Positions 9,158-17,890 of a stretch of DNA of 64,000 nucleotides are shown piece by piece (the first letter of the stretch is position 1; every line of letters starts with the position of its first letter). Source of the stretch: Pseudomonas protegens CHA0. GTDB lineage: Bacteria > Pseudomonadota > Gammaproteobacteria > Pseudomonadales > Pseudomonadaceae. Location: the NCBI RefSeq assembly GCF_000397205.1, contig NC_021237.1:1675001-1739000 (forward strand). Reading direction: 5' to 3'. The notes below the pieces were generated by a model, which saw only the letters and a list, made by a program, of their open reading frames with translations, was not told where the DNA came from and searched no databases. A program made the translations under genes and the position numbers.

Positions 9158-9607
9158 TCAAGGGCACGCCACAACCTCAGTGGCTGCCGCGCGCAGGCGG
9201 CCGCGCTTGAACACCCCTTCGGCGCTGGCCAGCAGGCGGTCCTGGGCATCCAGCAGGTCGCAGCTGGCCATGAAGATCTTGGCCCCGCCGCCACGCAGGC
9301 GGGCCACGGCCCGGACCTCGGTGGCCGGTGGGATCGCGGCCATGTAGTTGATGTTCAGGGACAGGGTCAGGGCCAGCCGCCACTGGGCGGGGTCGGCATG
9401 CCAGGTGCCGCTCATGCCCATGGCGGTGTCGGCCAGGGAGGCGATGACACCGCCGTGCAGATTGCCGGCCTGGTTGAGGTGATGAGGTTGGACGGTGACC
9501 GCGATGACGGTTTGCGCCTGCTGGTATTCCCGCAGGTTCAACCCGAGATGGGCCGCGAATCCGCTGAACAGGCCTTGCAGCATCGAAACTTCGGGTACGG
9601 CACTCAT
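9158..9607 (-). CDS. PaaI-type hotdog thioesterase
   Basis: This 149-residue single hotdog domain contains the family segment GNLHGGVIASLADTAMG (asparagine and HGG in the active-site turn, acidic residue in the following helix). Such enzymes hydrolyse acyl-CoA esters, often to rescue CoA during aromatic or fatty acid breakdown. The chosen start is MSAVPEV; the reading frame extends 49 codons further upstream but into the promoter region with the 38-bp site. It is divergent from the acyl-CoA ligase and is probably a proofreading or CoA-salvage enzyme for the same pathway. Confidence 0.85.
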   Translation of the reverse strand: MSAVPEVSMLQGLFSGFAAHLGLNLREYQQAQTVIAVTVQPHHLNQAGNLHGGVIASLADTAMGMSGTWHADPAQWRLALTLSLNINYMAAIPPATEVRAVARLRGGGAKIFMASCDLLDAQDRLLASAEGVFKRGRLRAAATEVVACP

Positions 9608-9748
9608 GGGCGATGGCTCTTGGGTCAGTCCCGGTCGGGTGTCCTGGAGGGCAGGTGTTCCCCGTGGCCAGGCAGCAGTGATTGTTCTGATTGTGTTTCG
9701 CAGGGCAAATGGCTCGTTGAAATGCAGGATGTCAGCGAATATTCTACC

Positions 9749-9786
9749 GGTCAATATGGAATGTTATTTCGCACAGCGGAATATAA
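9749..9786. promoter_or_regulatory. Shared 38-bp operator-like site, copy A
   Basis: The site contains TTTCGCA and GCGGAATA as an imperfect inverted repeat (TTTCGC-ACA-GCGGAA), preceded by GGTCAATA and GGAATG. It matches the site at 20148-20185 at 32 of 38 positions, in the same orientation. It lies 142 bp from the thioesterase start and 143 bp from the ligase start. Read on the minus strand, the dyad is followed by TTGACC, a possible -35 box, which would place the dyad in an activator position; no clean -10 follows. A weaker related element (TTTCGCAGGGC) is at 9696-9706. Confidence 0.65.
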
Positions 9787-9929
9787 GTGGTTGAAAATCA
9801 CGCCCTGCATGGGGCAGGATCGACCCGGGGCGGTGGCCCATCAACGTGCGGCCTGGCTGGCCAGCCGGCACCGGATGACGCTGTCCATGGCTGTTCCCTC
9901 GATCATTCCCGGGCTTGAAGGAGTCTTCC

Positions 9930-11633
9930 ATGTCCACCGCTCGTACCCAGCGCCCCCATCACCGTGTCTGGCCCAAGCGCCTGCCCCTGGCCTTGTCGGT
10001 GCCGGCCACCTCGCTCTGGTTCAACCTGGAGGTGGCGGCCCGGCGTTACCCGGACAAGGTCGCCTACCGGTTTTTCGGCCACACGCTGAGCTTTGCCCAG
10101 TTGCAGGCCGAGGCCCTGGCGCTGGCCGGCTGGTTGCAGGGCGAAGGGGTCGAGCCCGGTGACCGGGTGGCGCTGTACCTGCAGAACTGCCCGCAATTCA
10201 TCATCGCCTGCTACGCCATCCTGCGGGCCAATGCGGTGCTGGTGCCGATCAACCCGATGAACAAGGTGCAAGAGCTGAGCTACCAGCTCGGCGATGCCCA
10301 GGCGCGGGTACTGATCTGCGCCGCGGACCTGGCGCCCATCGCCCAGGCGGCGAATGCCAGCCTCGAACCCGAGCAGCGACTGCACCGGGTCCTGGTGACC
10401 CGCTACAGCGATGCCATGCCGGCGCCGGCGGACATGCACCCGGCGGAGGTCGCCAGCGCCGAGATCGATGCCTGGCTGCGCAGCGAGCCAGCGCTGCCCG
10501 AAGGCTACCAGCGCTGGAACGAGGCCCTGGCACAGGCCTGCTGCCCCGGCCCGCACACTGCCCAGGCCGATGACCTGGCGCTGCTGCAATACACCTCGGG
10601 CACCACCGGCCATCCCAAGGGCTGCATGCACACCCATCGCAGCCTGATGAGCAACGCGGTCAGCGGCAGCTGGACCCAATCCACCGTGGAGTCGGTGGGC
10701 CTTGGGGTCGTGCCGTTCTTCCACATCACCGGCCTGGTGTGCTTTGTCCTGCGGGCGGTGTTCGACGCCACCAGTACGGTGATCATGCCGCGCTGGGATC
10801 GGGAACTGGCCGGGCGGCTGATCTCGCGGTACCGGGTGACCCACTGGACCTGCATCCCGACCATGGTCATCGACCTGTTCGCCAGCCCCCATTACCAGGA
10901 CTTCGAACTGTCGAGCCTGGTGCATATCAACGGTGGCGGGGCGGCGATGCCCGAGGCGGTGGCGCAGCGCCTGCGCCAGGAGTTCGGCCTGACTTTTCTC
11001 GAAGGCTACGGCCTCACCGAAACCGCCGCCGCCAGCCATGGCAACCCCCCTGAGCGGGCCAAGCTGCAATGCCTGGGCATGCCGTTCTTTGGCGTCGATT
11101 CACGGGTGGTGGACCCGCGCACCCTGGAGGAACTTGCACCCGGCGAGGTGGGGGAAATCATCACCTTTGGCCCGATGCTGTTCAAAGGCTACTGGCGCAA
11201 CCCTGAAGCTACCGAGGCGGCGTTCGTCGAGTTCGAGGGCAAGCGTTTCCTGCGCACCGGCGATCTGGGGCACATGGATGAGGAGGGCTATTTCTTTCTC
11301 ACCGACCGCCTCAAGCGAATGATCAACAGCAGCGGCTTCAAGGTCTGGCCGGCGGAAGTGGAGGCGCTGCTGTTCAAGCACCCGGCGGTGCACGAAGCCT
11401 GTGTCATCGCCACCCGGGACGCCTACCGCGGGGAAAGCGTCAAGGCCCTGGTGGTGCTGCGCAGCGAGGCCCGGGGCCACACCGCCAGCGAAGAGATCAT
11501 CGCCTGGGCGCGCGAGCACATGGCCGCCTACAAGGTGCCGCGTGTGCTCGAGTTCGTCGACAGCCTGCCCAAGTCCGGCTCCGGCAAGGTGATGTGGCGC
11601 GTGCTCCAGGATCGCGAGGCGACCCATAGCTGA
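9930..11633 (+). CDS. AMP-dependent acyl-CoA ligase
   Basis: This 567-residue ANL-superfamily enzyme activates a carboxylic acid to its CoA thioester via an acyl-AMP. The phosphate-binding loop YTSGTTGHPKG, the GYGLTET adenine-binding motif, the hinge region RTGDLGHMDEEGY and the C-terminal catalytic lysine in PKSGSGKVMWR are all present, so it should be active. Start: AAGGAG sits 6 bases before the ATG at 9930; an upstream TTG at 9915 overlaps that site. It heads a three-gene operon with an MFS carrier and a flavoprotein. The chain length or ring structure of the acid cannot be read from the sequence. Confidence 0.9.
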   Translation: MSTARTQRPHHRVWPKRLPLALSVPATSLWFNLEVAARRYPDKVAYRFFGHTLSFAQLQAEALALAGWLQGEGVEPGDRVALYLQNCPQFIIACYAILRANAVLVPINPMNKVQELSYQLGDAQARVLICAADLAPIAQAANASLEPEQRLHRVLVTRYSDAMPAPADMHPAEVASAEIDAWLRSEPALPEGYQRWNEALAQACCPGPHTAQADDLALLQYTSGTTGHPKGCMHTHRSLMSNAVSGSWTQSTVESVGLGVVPFFHITGLVCFVLRAVFDATSTVIMPRWDRELAGRLISRYRVTHWTCIPTMVIDLFASPHYQDFELSSLVHINGGGAAMPEAVAQRLRQEFGLTFLEGYGLTETAAASHGNPPERAKLQCLGMPFFGVDSRVVDPRTLEELAPGEVGEIITFGPMLFKGYWRNPEATEAAFVEFEGKRFLRTGDLGHMDEEGYFFLTDRLKRMINSSGFKVWPAEVEALLFKHPAVHEACVIATRDAYRGESVKALVVLRSEARGHTASEEIIAWAREHMAAYKVPRVLEFVDSLPKSGSGKVMWRVLQDREATHS

Positions 11634-11681
11634 AGAGTGATTTCCCAGGCGGGCCAACCCGCGACTGCGTCGGAGACGACA

Positions 11682-13037
11682 ATGACTACAACAACAATAA
11701 CGGTCCAGGATCCCCACGCCTCACCCGAGCATGCCCGGCAGCTCGACACGCTGTACGCCAGGATCCGCTGGCGCCTGCTGCCGCTGTTGATGCTGTGCTA
11801 CATGGTGGCCTTTCTGGACCGGGTGAACATCGGCTACGCCCAGTTGCAGATGAAGCAGACCCTGCCGTTCGGCGATGCGGTGTATGGCCTGGGGGCGGGG
11901 ATCTTCTTCATCGGCTACTTCATCTTCGAAGTGCCCAGCAACCTGATGCTCAAGCGCAGCGGCGTGCGCAAGACCCTGTTGCGGATCATGTTCTGCTGGG
12001 GCCTGGTGGCCGCGGCGATGATGTTCGTCAGCACCCCGATGCAGTTCTACGTTCTGCGCTTTCTTTTGGGGGCCTTCGAGGCCGGGTTCTTCCCCGGGGT
12101 GATCCTGTATTTCACCTACTGGTTCCCGGCGCCGCGCCGGGGGCAGGTGATCGCCATCTTCATGACCGCCGCCGCGGTCGCCGGGCTGATTGCCGGGCCG
12201 GTCTCGGGCAGCATCCTCAAGTACCTGGACGGCGCGGTCGGCCTGCACGGCTGGCAATGGATGTTCATGATCCAGGGGCTGCCGGCCAGTGTCCTGGGGG
12301 TGGTGGCCTTTTTCTATCTGCAGGACAGCCCGGCCCGGGCCCGCTGGCTCAGCCCCGGGGAACAGCGCCTGCTGGACGCCGACATGGCCCGGGATCTGGC
12401 GAACGCCCGAGACAAATCCCAGGACAGCCTGGCGCAGATGTTTCGCGACCCCAGGATCTACCTGCTGTCCACGGCCTATTTCATGTTCCTGGGCGCCACC
12501 TACATGCTGGTGTTCTGGATGCCGAGCCTGATCCAGGGCTGGGGCAGCAAGGACCTGTTGCAGGTCGGGCTGATCACCGCGATCCCCAATATCGTCGGGA
12601 TCGTCGGCATGGTGCTGATCGGGCAGCACTCCGACAAGCACCGGGAGCGGCGCTGGCACTTCGTCGGCTGCATGGCCATTGCGGTGTTCGGCCTGGCGGT
12701 CACCACCTTGCTCAACGGCCACCTGCTGCTGTCGGTTACGGCCCTGGGTTTTGCCTACGTGGGGATCAAGGCCGGCACGCCGATCTTCTTCGCCCTGGTC
12801 AGCGAGTATCTGTCGGTGGCGGCCACCGCCGGGGGCATTGCCTTCATCAGCAGCCTGGGCAACCTCGGCCCGGCGGTCACACCCTGGCTCAACGGGGTGA
12901 TCAACAGCCATACCGGCGGCCACGTGTCGAGCATGTACCTGGGGATTGTCATGTACCTGCTGGCGGGCGGGCTGGTACTGGTGACCGCGCGCATCGCCCG
13001 GGTGCCCGAGGTCGCTGCGGTCGTCGCCGAATCATGA
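11682..13037 (+). CDS. MFS transporter, anion:cation symporter type
   Basis: This 451-residue membrane protein has about 12 hydrophobic segments. It carries the signature FLDRVNIGYAQLQM after TM1 and FEVPSNLMLKRSGVRK in the TM2-3 loop, typical of the ACS family that imports organic acids with protons. GGAGA precedes the chosen ATG (MTTTTITV). It lies 48 bases after the ligase and 31 bases before the next gene, so import, CoA activation and a flavin step are probably co-expressed. The likely cargo is the acid that the neighbouring ligase activates. Confidence 0.88.
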   Translation: MTTTTITVQDPHASPEHARQLDTLYARIRWRLLPLLMLCYMVAFLDRVNIGYAQLQMKQTLPFGDAVYGLGAGIFFIGYFIFEVPSNLMLKRSGVRKTLLRIMFCWGLVAAAMMFVSTPMQFYVLRFLLGAFEAGFFPGVILYFTYWFPAPRRGQVIAIFMTAAAVAGLIAGPVSGSILKYLDGAVGLHGWQWMFMIQGLPASVLGVVAFFYLQDSPARARWLSPGEQRLLDADMARDLANARDKSQDSLAQMFRDPRIYLLSTAYFMFLGATYMLVFWMPSLIQGWGSKDLLQVGLITAIPNIVGIVGMVLIGQHSDKHRERRWHFVGCMAIAVFGLAVTTLLNGHLLLSVTALGFAYVGIKAGTPIFFALVSEYLSVAATAGGIAFISSLGNLGPAVTPWLNGVINSHTGGHVSSMYLGIVMYLLAGGLVLVTARIARVPEVAAVVAES

Positions 13038-13068
13038 ACTACCCATTGGATTGCCCAGGAGCCCGAAC

Positions 13069-14037
13069 ATGAGCCTGCCGAAGATTCTCACCCAGCATTT
13101 GCGCCTGCCAGTGGTGGCCGCGCCGCTGTTCATCATTTCCACTCCCGAGCTGGTGATCGCCCAGTGCAAGGCCGGGATCGTCGGTTCCTTTCCGGCATTG
13201 AACGCACGGCCGGCCGAGCGCCTGGGGGAGTGGATCGAGCAGATCACCCAGGCCCTGGCCGAGCACGACCGGCTGCACCCGCAGCGGCCCGCCGCGCCGT
13301 TTGCGGTGAACCAGATCGTCCACCGCTCCAATGACCGGCTGGAGCAGGACATGGCGGTCTGCGTGCAGCACAAGGTGCCGATCATCATCACCTCCCTGGG
13401 CGCGCGCCCCGAGATCAACCAGGCGGTGCACAGCTACGGCGGCATCGTGCTGCACGACGTGATCAACAACCGTTTCGCGCGCAAGGCCATCGACAAGGGC
13501 GCCGACGGCCTGATTGCCGTGGCGGCCGGCGCCGGAGGGCATGCGGGCACCCAGTCGCCGTTTGCCCTGGTGCAGGAAATCCGCCAATGGTTCGATGGCC
13601 CGCTGCTGCTTTCCGGGGCCATTGCCTCGGGGCGTTCGATCCTCGCGGCCCAGGCCCTGGGGGCGGACCTGGCCTACATCGGCTCGGCCTTTATCGCCAC
13701 CCAGGAGGCCAACGCGGTGGCGGGCTACAAGCAGATGATCAGCCAGTCGGCGGCCGAGGATATCGTCTACACCAACCTGATCACCGGGGTGCACGGCAAT
13801 TACCTGAAGGCCTCGCTGGTGGCCGCGGGGCTGGACCCCGATGACCTGCCCAGCAGCGATCCCTCGCAGATGAACTTCGGCGCAGACAGGCACAAGCCCA
13901 AGGCCTGGAAGGAGATCTGGGGCTGCGGCCAGGGGATTGGCGTGGTTGACGGCGTACCGAGCGCCGGAGACTTGGTGGCGCGCCTGGGCAGGGAGTATCA
14001 GCAGGCCTGCCAGGAGCTGCGCACCCGGTTGCTGTAA
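13069..14037 (+). CDS. Nitronate monooxygenase / enoyl reductase-like flavoprotein
   Basis: This 322-residue FMN TIM-barrel protein belongs to the nitronate monooxygenase (2-nitropropane dioxygenase) family. Visible features are AGIVGSFPALNARP near the N-terminus, a GAGGHAG glycine-rich phosphate loop around residue 157, and the LLSGAIASGRSI and AYIGSAFIAT strands. CAGGAG lies 7 bases before the ATG. The family also includes FabK-like enoyl-thioester reductases. Next to a CoA ligase and beta-oxidation genes, a role in reducing or rearranging an unsaturated CoA ester is as plausible as nitronate oxidation. A terminator follows directly. Confidence 0.8.
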   Translation: MSLPKILTQHLRLPVVAAPLFIISTPELVIAQCKAGIVGSFPALNARPAERLGEWIEQITQALAEHDRLHPQRPAAPFAVNQIVHRSNDRLEQDMAVCVQHKVPIIITSLGARPEINQAVHSYGGIVLHDVINNRFARKAIDKGADGLIAVAAGAGGHAGTQSPFALVQEIRQWFDGPLLLSGAIASGRSILAAQALGADLAYIGSAFIATQEANAVAGYKQMISQSAAEDIVYTNLITGVHGNYLKASLVAAGLDPDDLPSSDPSQMNFGADRHKPKAWKEIWGCGQGIGVVDGVPSAGDLVARLGREYQQACQELRTRLL

Positions 14038-14057
14038 CGCGCAAGTGGGAAGGGGAG

Positions 14058-14087
14058 GCTGCCGGCAATGGCCGGCAGCGTCGTTTT
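14058..14087 (+). terminator. Rho-independent terminator
   Basis: GCTGCCGGC (14058-14066) pairs perfectly with GCCGGCAGC (14071-14079) around an AATG loop, with TTTT at 14084-14087. It ends the ligase-MFS-flavoprotein operon. Confidence 0.85.
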
Positions 14088-14093
14088 CGCGAT

Positions 14094-14193
14094 CTACCAG
14101 ATCTTGTGGATGAGGCTCAGGGCGTGGCCGCGGTAGGCCAGGGTCTCCATGACCTCCAGGTAGCGGTTGTCGACCTCGGCCACGCCCTTGCCG
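14094..14193 (-). other. Possible C-terminal gene remnant
   Basis: This 312-base gap between convergent operons has no intact gene. On the minus strand a frame ending in TAG at 14094-14096 reads GKGVAEVDNRYLEVMETLAY and then ten more protein-like residues ending HKIW. It has no plausible start and drifts into arginine/proline-rich sequence upstream. It may be the tail of a lost gene of the minus-strand operon. I do not recognise the family, and chance cannot be excluded. Confidence 0.2.
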
Positions 14194-14349
14194 GGCGCCG
14201 CGCTGATGCGGTGCCCGGCTTGGCTTGGGTTCAGCAGGGGGATTGAGCGCAGCGTCGGGCAGCGCGTTGCGCACCGGGCCAGGAAGGCGGCGACACCTGC
14301 GGCCCTTGCGACAGGCCCAGGTGGCCGCCCGGGCCGCGATTCATGGGGC

Positions 14350-15483
14350 CTATTGCTTGCCGAGGGCGATGTAGCGTTGCAGGTGGTGATCCTCGTCCCC
14401 CAACTGATGGTCGATCATCACCAGCCGCTTGGCGTAATGGGCCAGGGGCAGCTCCCAGGTCATGCCGATGCCGCCGTGCAACTGGATGCATTCTTGCGCC
14501 ACCAGGGTGCCGATGCGGCCGATGCTGACTTTGGCCGCTGACAGCGCGCGCTCGCGGTCCAGGCGATCGGCCTCCAGGGCCGAGGCGGCATTGATCACCG
14601 CCGAGCGCGCTTGTTCGATCTCCAGCAGCAGCACCGCCATGCGATGTTGCAGTGCCTGGAAACTGCCGATCGGGCGGCCGAACTGCTGGCGGGTGCGCAG
14701 GTAATCCAGGGTCGCCACTTTGGCCACTTCCATGGCGCCCAGGGCTTCGGCGCACAACGCCAGTACGCCGCGGCCAATGGCCCGCTCCAGGGTGGCATGG
14801 CCCTGGTGCAGGGTGCCCAGCAGGGCAGAGCCCGGCACAAGCAGCTGGTTCAGGCGCACCTGCGCCACGGGGCCGCCATCGAGGGTGGCGCTGCCGCGGA
14901 TCTCCAGGCCCGGGGTATCTCTGTGCACCAGGAACAGCGAAATGCCCTGGCTGTCGTCAATGGCTCCGGCGGTGCGGGCCGACACCACCAGCAACCCGGC
15001 CTGCTCGCCGTGCAGCACCAGGCTCTTGGTGCCATCCAGGCACCAGCCGTCGGCCTGGGGTTCGGCGCGGCAGGCGACCCGGTTGAGTTCGTAGTGGCTG
15101 TCGGGTTCGTCATGGGCCAGGGCGGCGATCAGGTTGCCGTCGATGATCTGCGCCAGCTCGATCTTCTGCGTTTCGCTACCGGCGCTGGCGATGGCGTCCC
15201 CGGCCAGCACCGCGCTGCCCAGCAGCGGTTCCACCAGCAGCCCGCGGCCCACGGCCTCGAAGACCAGGGCCAGGTCGAAACCACCGCCGCCGTAGCCACC
15301 ATCGGCTTCGCTGAACAGGGCGCCGATCACCCCCATCTCTGCCAGCTGCTGCCAGATCCCGGAGTTGAAACCCTGGCCTGACTGCAGGCTCTGCTGGCGT
15401 TTTTCCAGGTTGTAGTTCTGGGCGATAAAGCGGTTCAAGCTGTCGCCGAGCATGCGCCGTTCTGCGCTGTGTTCGAAGTTCAT
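14350..15483 (-). CDS. Acyl-CoA dehydrogenase (second of a pair)
   Basis: This 377-residue flavoprotein of the acyl-CoA dehydrogenase family should introduce the alpha,beta double bond in an acyl-CoA. The middle shows RTRQQFGRPIGSFQALQHR (FAD/dimer contact helix). The C-terminal part shows the QLHGGIGMTWE motif, in which the glutamate corresponds to the base-containing turn of the steroid/cyclic acyl-CoA type enzymes. It ends soon after this motif and is the last gene of the minus-strand operon, 10 bases after the other acyl-CoA dehydrogenase. Adjacent pairs of different acyl-CoA dehydrogenases often form an alpha2beta2 enzyme acting on bulky side chains; that is inference here. Confidence 0.88.
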   Translation of the reverse strand: MNFEHSAERRMLGDSLNRFIAQNYNLEKRQQSLQSGQGFNSGIWQQLAEMGVIGALFSEADGGYGGGGFDLALVFEAVGRGLLVEPLLGSAVLAGDAIASAGSETQKIELAQIIDGNLIAALAHDEPDSHYELNRVACRAEPQADGWCLDGTKSLVLHGEQAGLLVVSARTAGAIDDSQGISLFLVHRDTPGLEIRGSATLDGGPVAQVRLNQLLVPGSALLGTLHQGHATLERAIGRGVLALCAEALGAMEVAKVATLDYLRTRQQFGRPIGSFQALQHRMAVLLLEIEQARSAVINAASALEADRLDRERALSAAKVSIGRIGTLVAQECIQLHGGIGMTWELPLAHYAKRLVMIDHQLGDEDHHLQRYIALGKQ

Positions 15484-15493
15484 GTGCGCACCC

Positions 15494-16681
15494 TCAGAGC
15501 CCGAGAATCATTTTCGAAATGATGTTTTTCTGGATTTCATTGGAGCCGCCGAAGATCGACAGCTTGCGATTGTTGAAGTACTGCGCCGCCGCGCTACTGG
15601 CGAAGGCCGGGCCCAGGTCCATCGCCCCAGTGTCGCCTTCGTCCAGCATGACCCGGGCGGCGGGGCCCATGGCCCGGCGCAGCAGAGCGGTGAGCTCCTG
15701 GCGGATTTCCGTGCCGCAGATCTTCAGCATCGAGCTTTCCGCGCCGGGCGCGCCGCCACCGGCCACCGCTGCGATCACCCGCAGGTTGGTGGTCTTCATG
15801 TTCTCAAGGTCGATCTCGACCCGGGCCAGGCGTGCAGCGAACTGCGGGTCTTCCAGCAGCGGCCGGCCATTGCGGGTGCGCTGTGCTGCCACGCGCTTGA
15901 GGCGTTGCAGCGCGGCCATGGACAAGCCGACCCCGGCAATGTTGGTGCGCTCGTAGGTCAACAGGTACTTGGCACAGGTCCAGCCCTTGTTTTCCTCGCC
16001 CACCAGGTTGGCCACCGGCACCCGCACGTCGGTGAAAAACACCTCGTTGATCTCGTGGTCGCCTTCCAGGGTGATGATCGGACGCACCTCGACCCCGGGG
16101 CTGGCCATGTCGATCAGCAGGAAGCTGATGCCTTCCTGGGGCTTGGCCTCGCGGTCGGTGCGCACCAGGCAGAAAATCATGTTGGCGTGCTGGCCCAGGG
16201 TGGTCCAGGTCTTCTGGCCGTTGACCACATAGTGATCGCCGTCGCGCACGGCCGTGGTCTTGACCGCCGCCAGGTCCGAGCCGGCACCGGGTTCCGAATA
16301 GCCCTGGCACCACCAGTGGCGGCCGTCGAGGATGCGCGGCAGCCAGTAGTCCTGCTGCTGTGGGGTGCCGTACTTGATCAGCACCGGGCCCAGCATGTTG
16401 ACCCCGAACGGCACGATGCGCGGCGCGTTGGCCAGGCCGCATTCGAGTTCGAAGATGAATTTCTCCACGGCGCTCCAGCCCGGCCCGCCAAAGGCCTCGG
16501 GCCAGTGGTTGGCCAGCCAGCCGCGGGTGTTGAGGGTCGAATGCCAATGCTCCATGTCGGCCTTGGACAGGCGTTCGCCATTGGCCACCTTGTCACTCAG
16601 TTCGCTGGGCAAGTGTTTGGCGAGGAAGGCCTGCACCTGATTGCGGAAGGCTTCTTCTTGGGGGGTGAAACTCAGGTCCAT
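15494..16681 (-). CDS. Acyl-CoA dehydrogenase (first of a pair)
   Basis: This 395-residue acyl-CoA dehydrogenase has the N-terminal alpha domain, the central WCQGYSEPGAGSDLAAVKT FAD/substrate motif and a C-terminal IFGGSNEIQKNIISK motif. In this last motif the position used as catalytic glutamate in MCAD-type enzymes (YEGT) is a glycine. It should therefore rely on another residue, or on its neighbour, for the base. AGGA precedes the chosen ATG (MDLSFTP). It is co-transcribed with the thiolase (10 bases upstream) and the second acyl-CoA dehydrogenase. Confidence 0.9.
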   Translation of the reverse strand: MDLSFTPQEEAFRNQVQAFLAKHLPSELSDKVANGERLSKADMEHWHSTLNTRGWLANHWPEAFGGPGWSAVEKFIFELECGLANAPRIVPFGVNMLGPVLIKYGTPQQQDYWLPRILDGRHWWCQGYSEPGAGSDLAAVKTTAVRDGDHYVVNGQKTWTTLGQHANMIFCLVRTDREAKPQEGISFLLIDMASPGVEVRPIITLEGDHEINEVFFTDVRVPVANLVGEENKGWTCAKYLLTYERTNIAGVGLSMAALQRLKRVAAQRTRNGRPLLEDPQFAARLARVEIDLENMKTTNLRVIAAVAGGGAPGAESSMLKICGTEIRQELTALLRRAMGPAARVMLDEGDTGAMDLGPAFASSAAAQYFNNRKLSIFGGSNEIQKNIISKMILGL

Positions 16682-16691
16682 GTCGGCGTCC

Positions 16692-17873
16692 TCAATAGAT
16701 TTCGAACAGCGCGGCGGCGCCCATGCCGCCGGCAATGCACATGCTGACCACGGCGTACTTGACCCCGCGGCGCCGACCTTCGAGCAGCACATGGCCGGCC
16801 AGGCGCGCGCCGGTCATGCCGAACGGGTGGCCGAGGGCGATGGCCCCGCCGTTGACGTTCAGGCATTCATCGGCGATGCCCAGCCGCTGCTGGCAATAGA
16901 GCGCCTGGGAGGCGAAGGCTTCGTTGAGTTCCCAGAGGCCGATGTCGTCCACCTTGAGGCCGTGCCGGGCCAGCAGCCGGGGTACGGCGAACACCGGGCC
17001 GATGCCCATTTCGTCGGGTTCGCAACCGGCCACCGCCATGCCACGGAACACGCCCAGTGGTTGCAGGTTGGCGCGGGCCGCTTCTCGGGCCTCCATCAGT
17101 ACGCAGGCCGAGGCGCCGTCGGACAGTTGCGAGGCGTTGCCGGCGCTGATGAAGCGCTGCGGGCCCAGCACCGGTTCCAGTTTGGCCAGGGCCTCGTAAG
17201 TGCTCCCCGGGCGGTTGCAGGTGTCGGCGTCCACCGTGACCTGGTGCTGGCTGACCTCGCCGCTCTGCTTGTCGGTCACGGCCATGGTGGTGGTGCAGGG
17301 AATGATTTCCTCGCGGTAGTGCCCGGCCCGTTGCGCCGCTTCGGTCTTGTGCTGGCTGCGCAGCGAGAAACGGTCCTGGGCCTCGCGGCTGATGCCGTAG
17401 CGCGCGGCGACGATGTCCGCGGTCTCGATCATCGGCAGGAACAGCTCCGGCTTGTGCTGCACAAGCCAGGGATCGAGGTCCGGGTCGTCGCTGCCGCGGC
17501 CGCGGATCTGCGAGATGCTTTCCACGCCACCGGCAATGATGGCGGGGGCGCCATCGACCACGATACGCCCGGCGGCCATGGCGATGGCCTGCAAGCCGGA
17601 GGCGCAGAAGCGGTTCACCGTGGTGCCGGCGATGCCGATGGGCAGGCCGGCGCGGACCACCGCCAGGCGCGCGACGTTGCGCCCGGTGGTGCCTTCGCCG
17701 TAGCCACAACCGAGGATGGCGTCCTCGATCAGCCCCGGGTCGATGCCGGCCCGTTCCACGGCGGCGCGTACCGCGAAAGCGGCGAGGGTCGGGCCGGGAG
17801 TGATGTTGAATTCGCCGCGGTGGGCCTTGGTCAGGGGCGTGCGTGCGGTGGATACGATGACGGCTTCGCGCAT
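16692..17873 (-). CDS. Acetyl-CoA acyltransferase (thiolase)
   Basis: This 393-residue thiolase catalyses the CoA-dependent cleavage of a 3-ketoacyl-CoA, the last step of beta-oxidation. The nucleophile is Cys90 in [12 protein letters not shown], the histidine lies in [16 protein letters not shown], and the second cysteine is in [10 protein letters not shown]; all three catalytic motifs are intact. The frame stays open far upstream into the fadB-like gene. AAGGAG 8 bases before ATG 17873 and the family N-terminus [14 protein letters not shown] fix the start. It lies 17 bases after the fadB-like gene. Confidence 0.93.
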   Translation of the reverse strand: MREAVIVSTARTPLTKAHRGEFNITPGPTLAAFAVRAAVERAGIDPGLIEDAILGCGYGEGTTGRNVARLAVVRAGLPIGIAGTTVNRFCASGLQAIAMAAGRIVVDGAPAIIAGGVESISQIRGRGSDDPDLDPWLVQHKPELFLPMIETADIVAARYGISREAQDRFSLRSQHKTEAAQRAGHYREEIIPCTTTMAVTDKQSGEVSQHQVTVDADTCNRPGSTYEALAKLEPVLGPQRFISAGNASQLSDGASACVLMEAREAARANLQPLGVFRGMAVAGCEPDEMGIGPVFAVPRLLARHGLKVDDIGLWELNEAFASQALYCQQRLGIADECLNVNGGAIALGHPFGMTGARLAGHVLLEGRRRGVKYAVVSMCIAGGMGAAALFEIY

Positions 17874-17890
17874 GGCGCGTGCTCCTTGAG

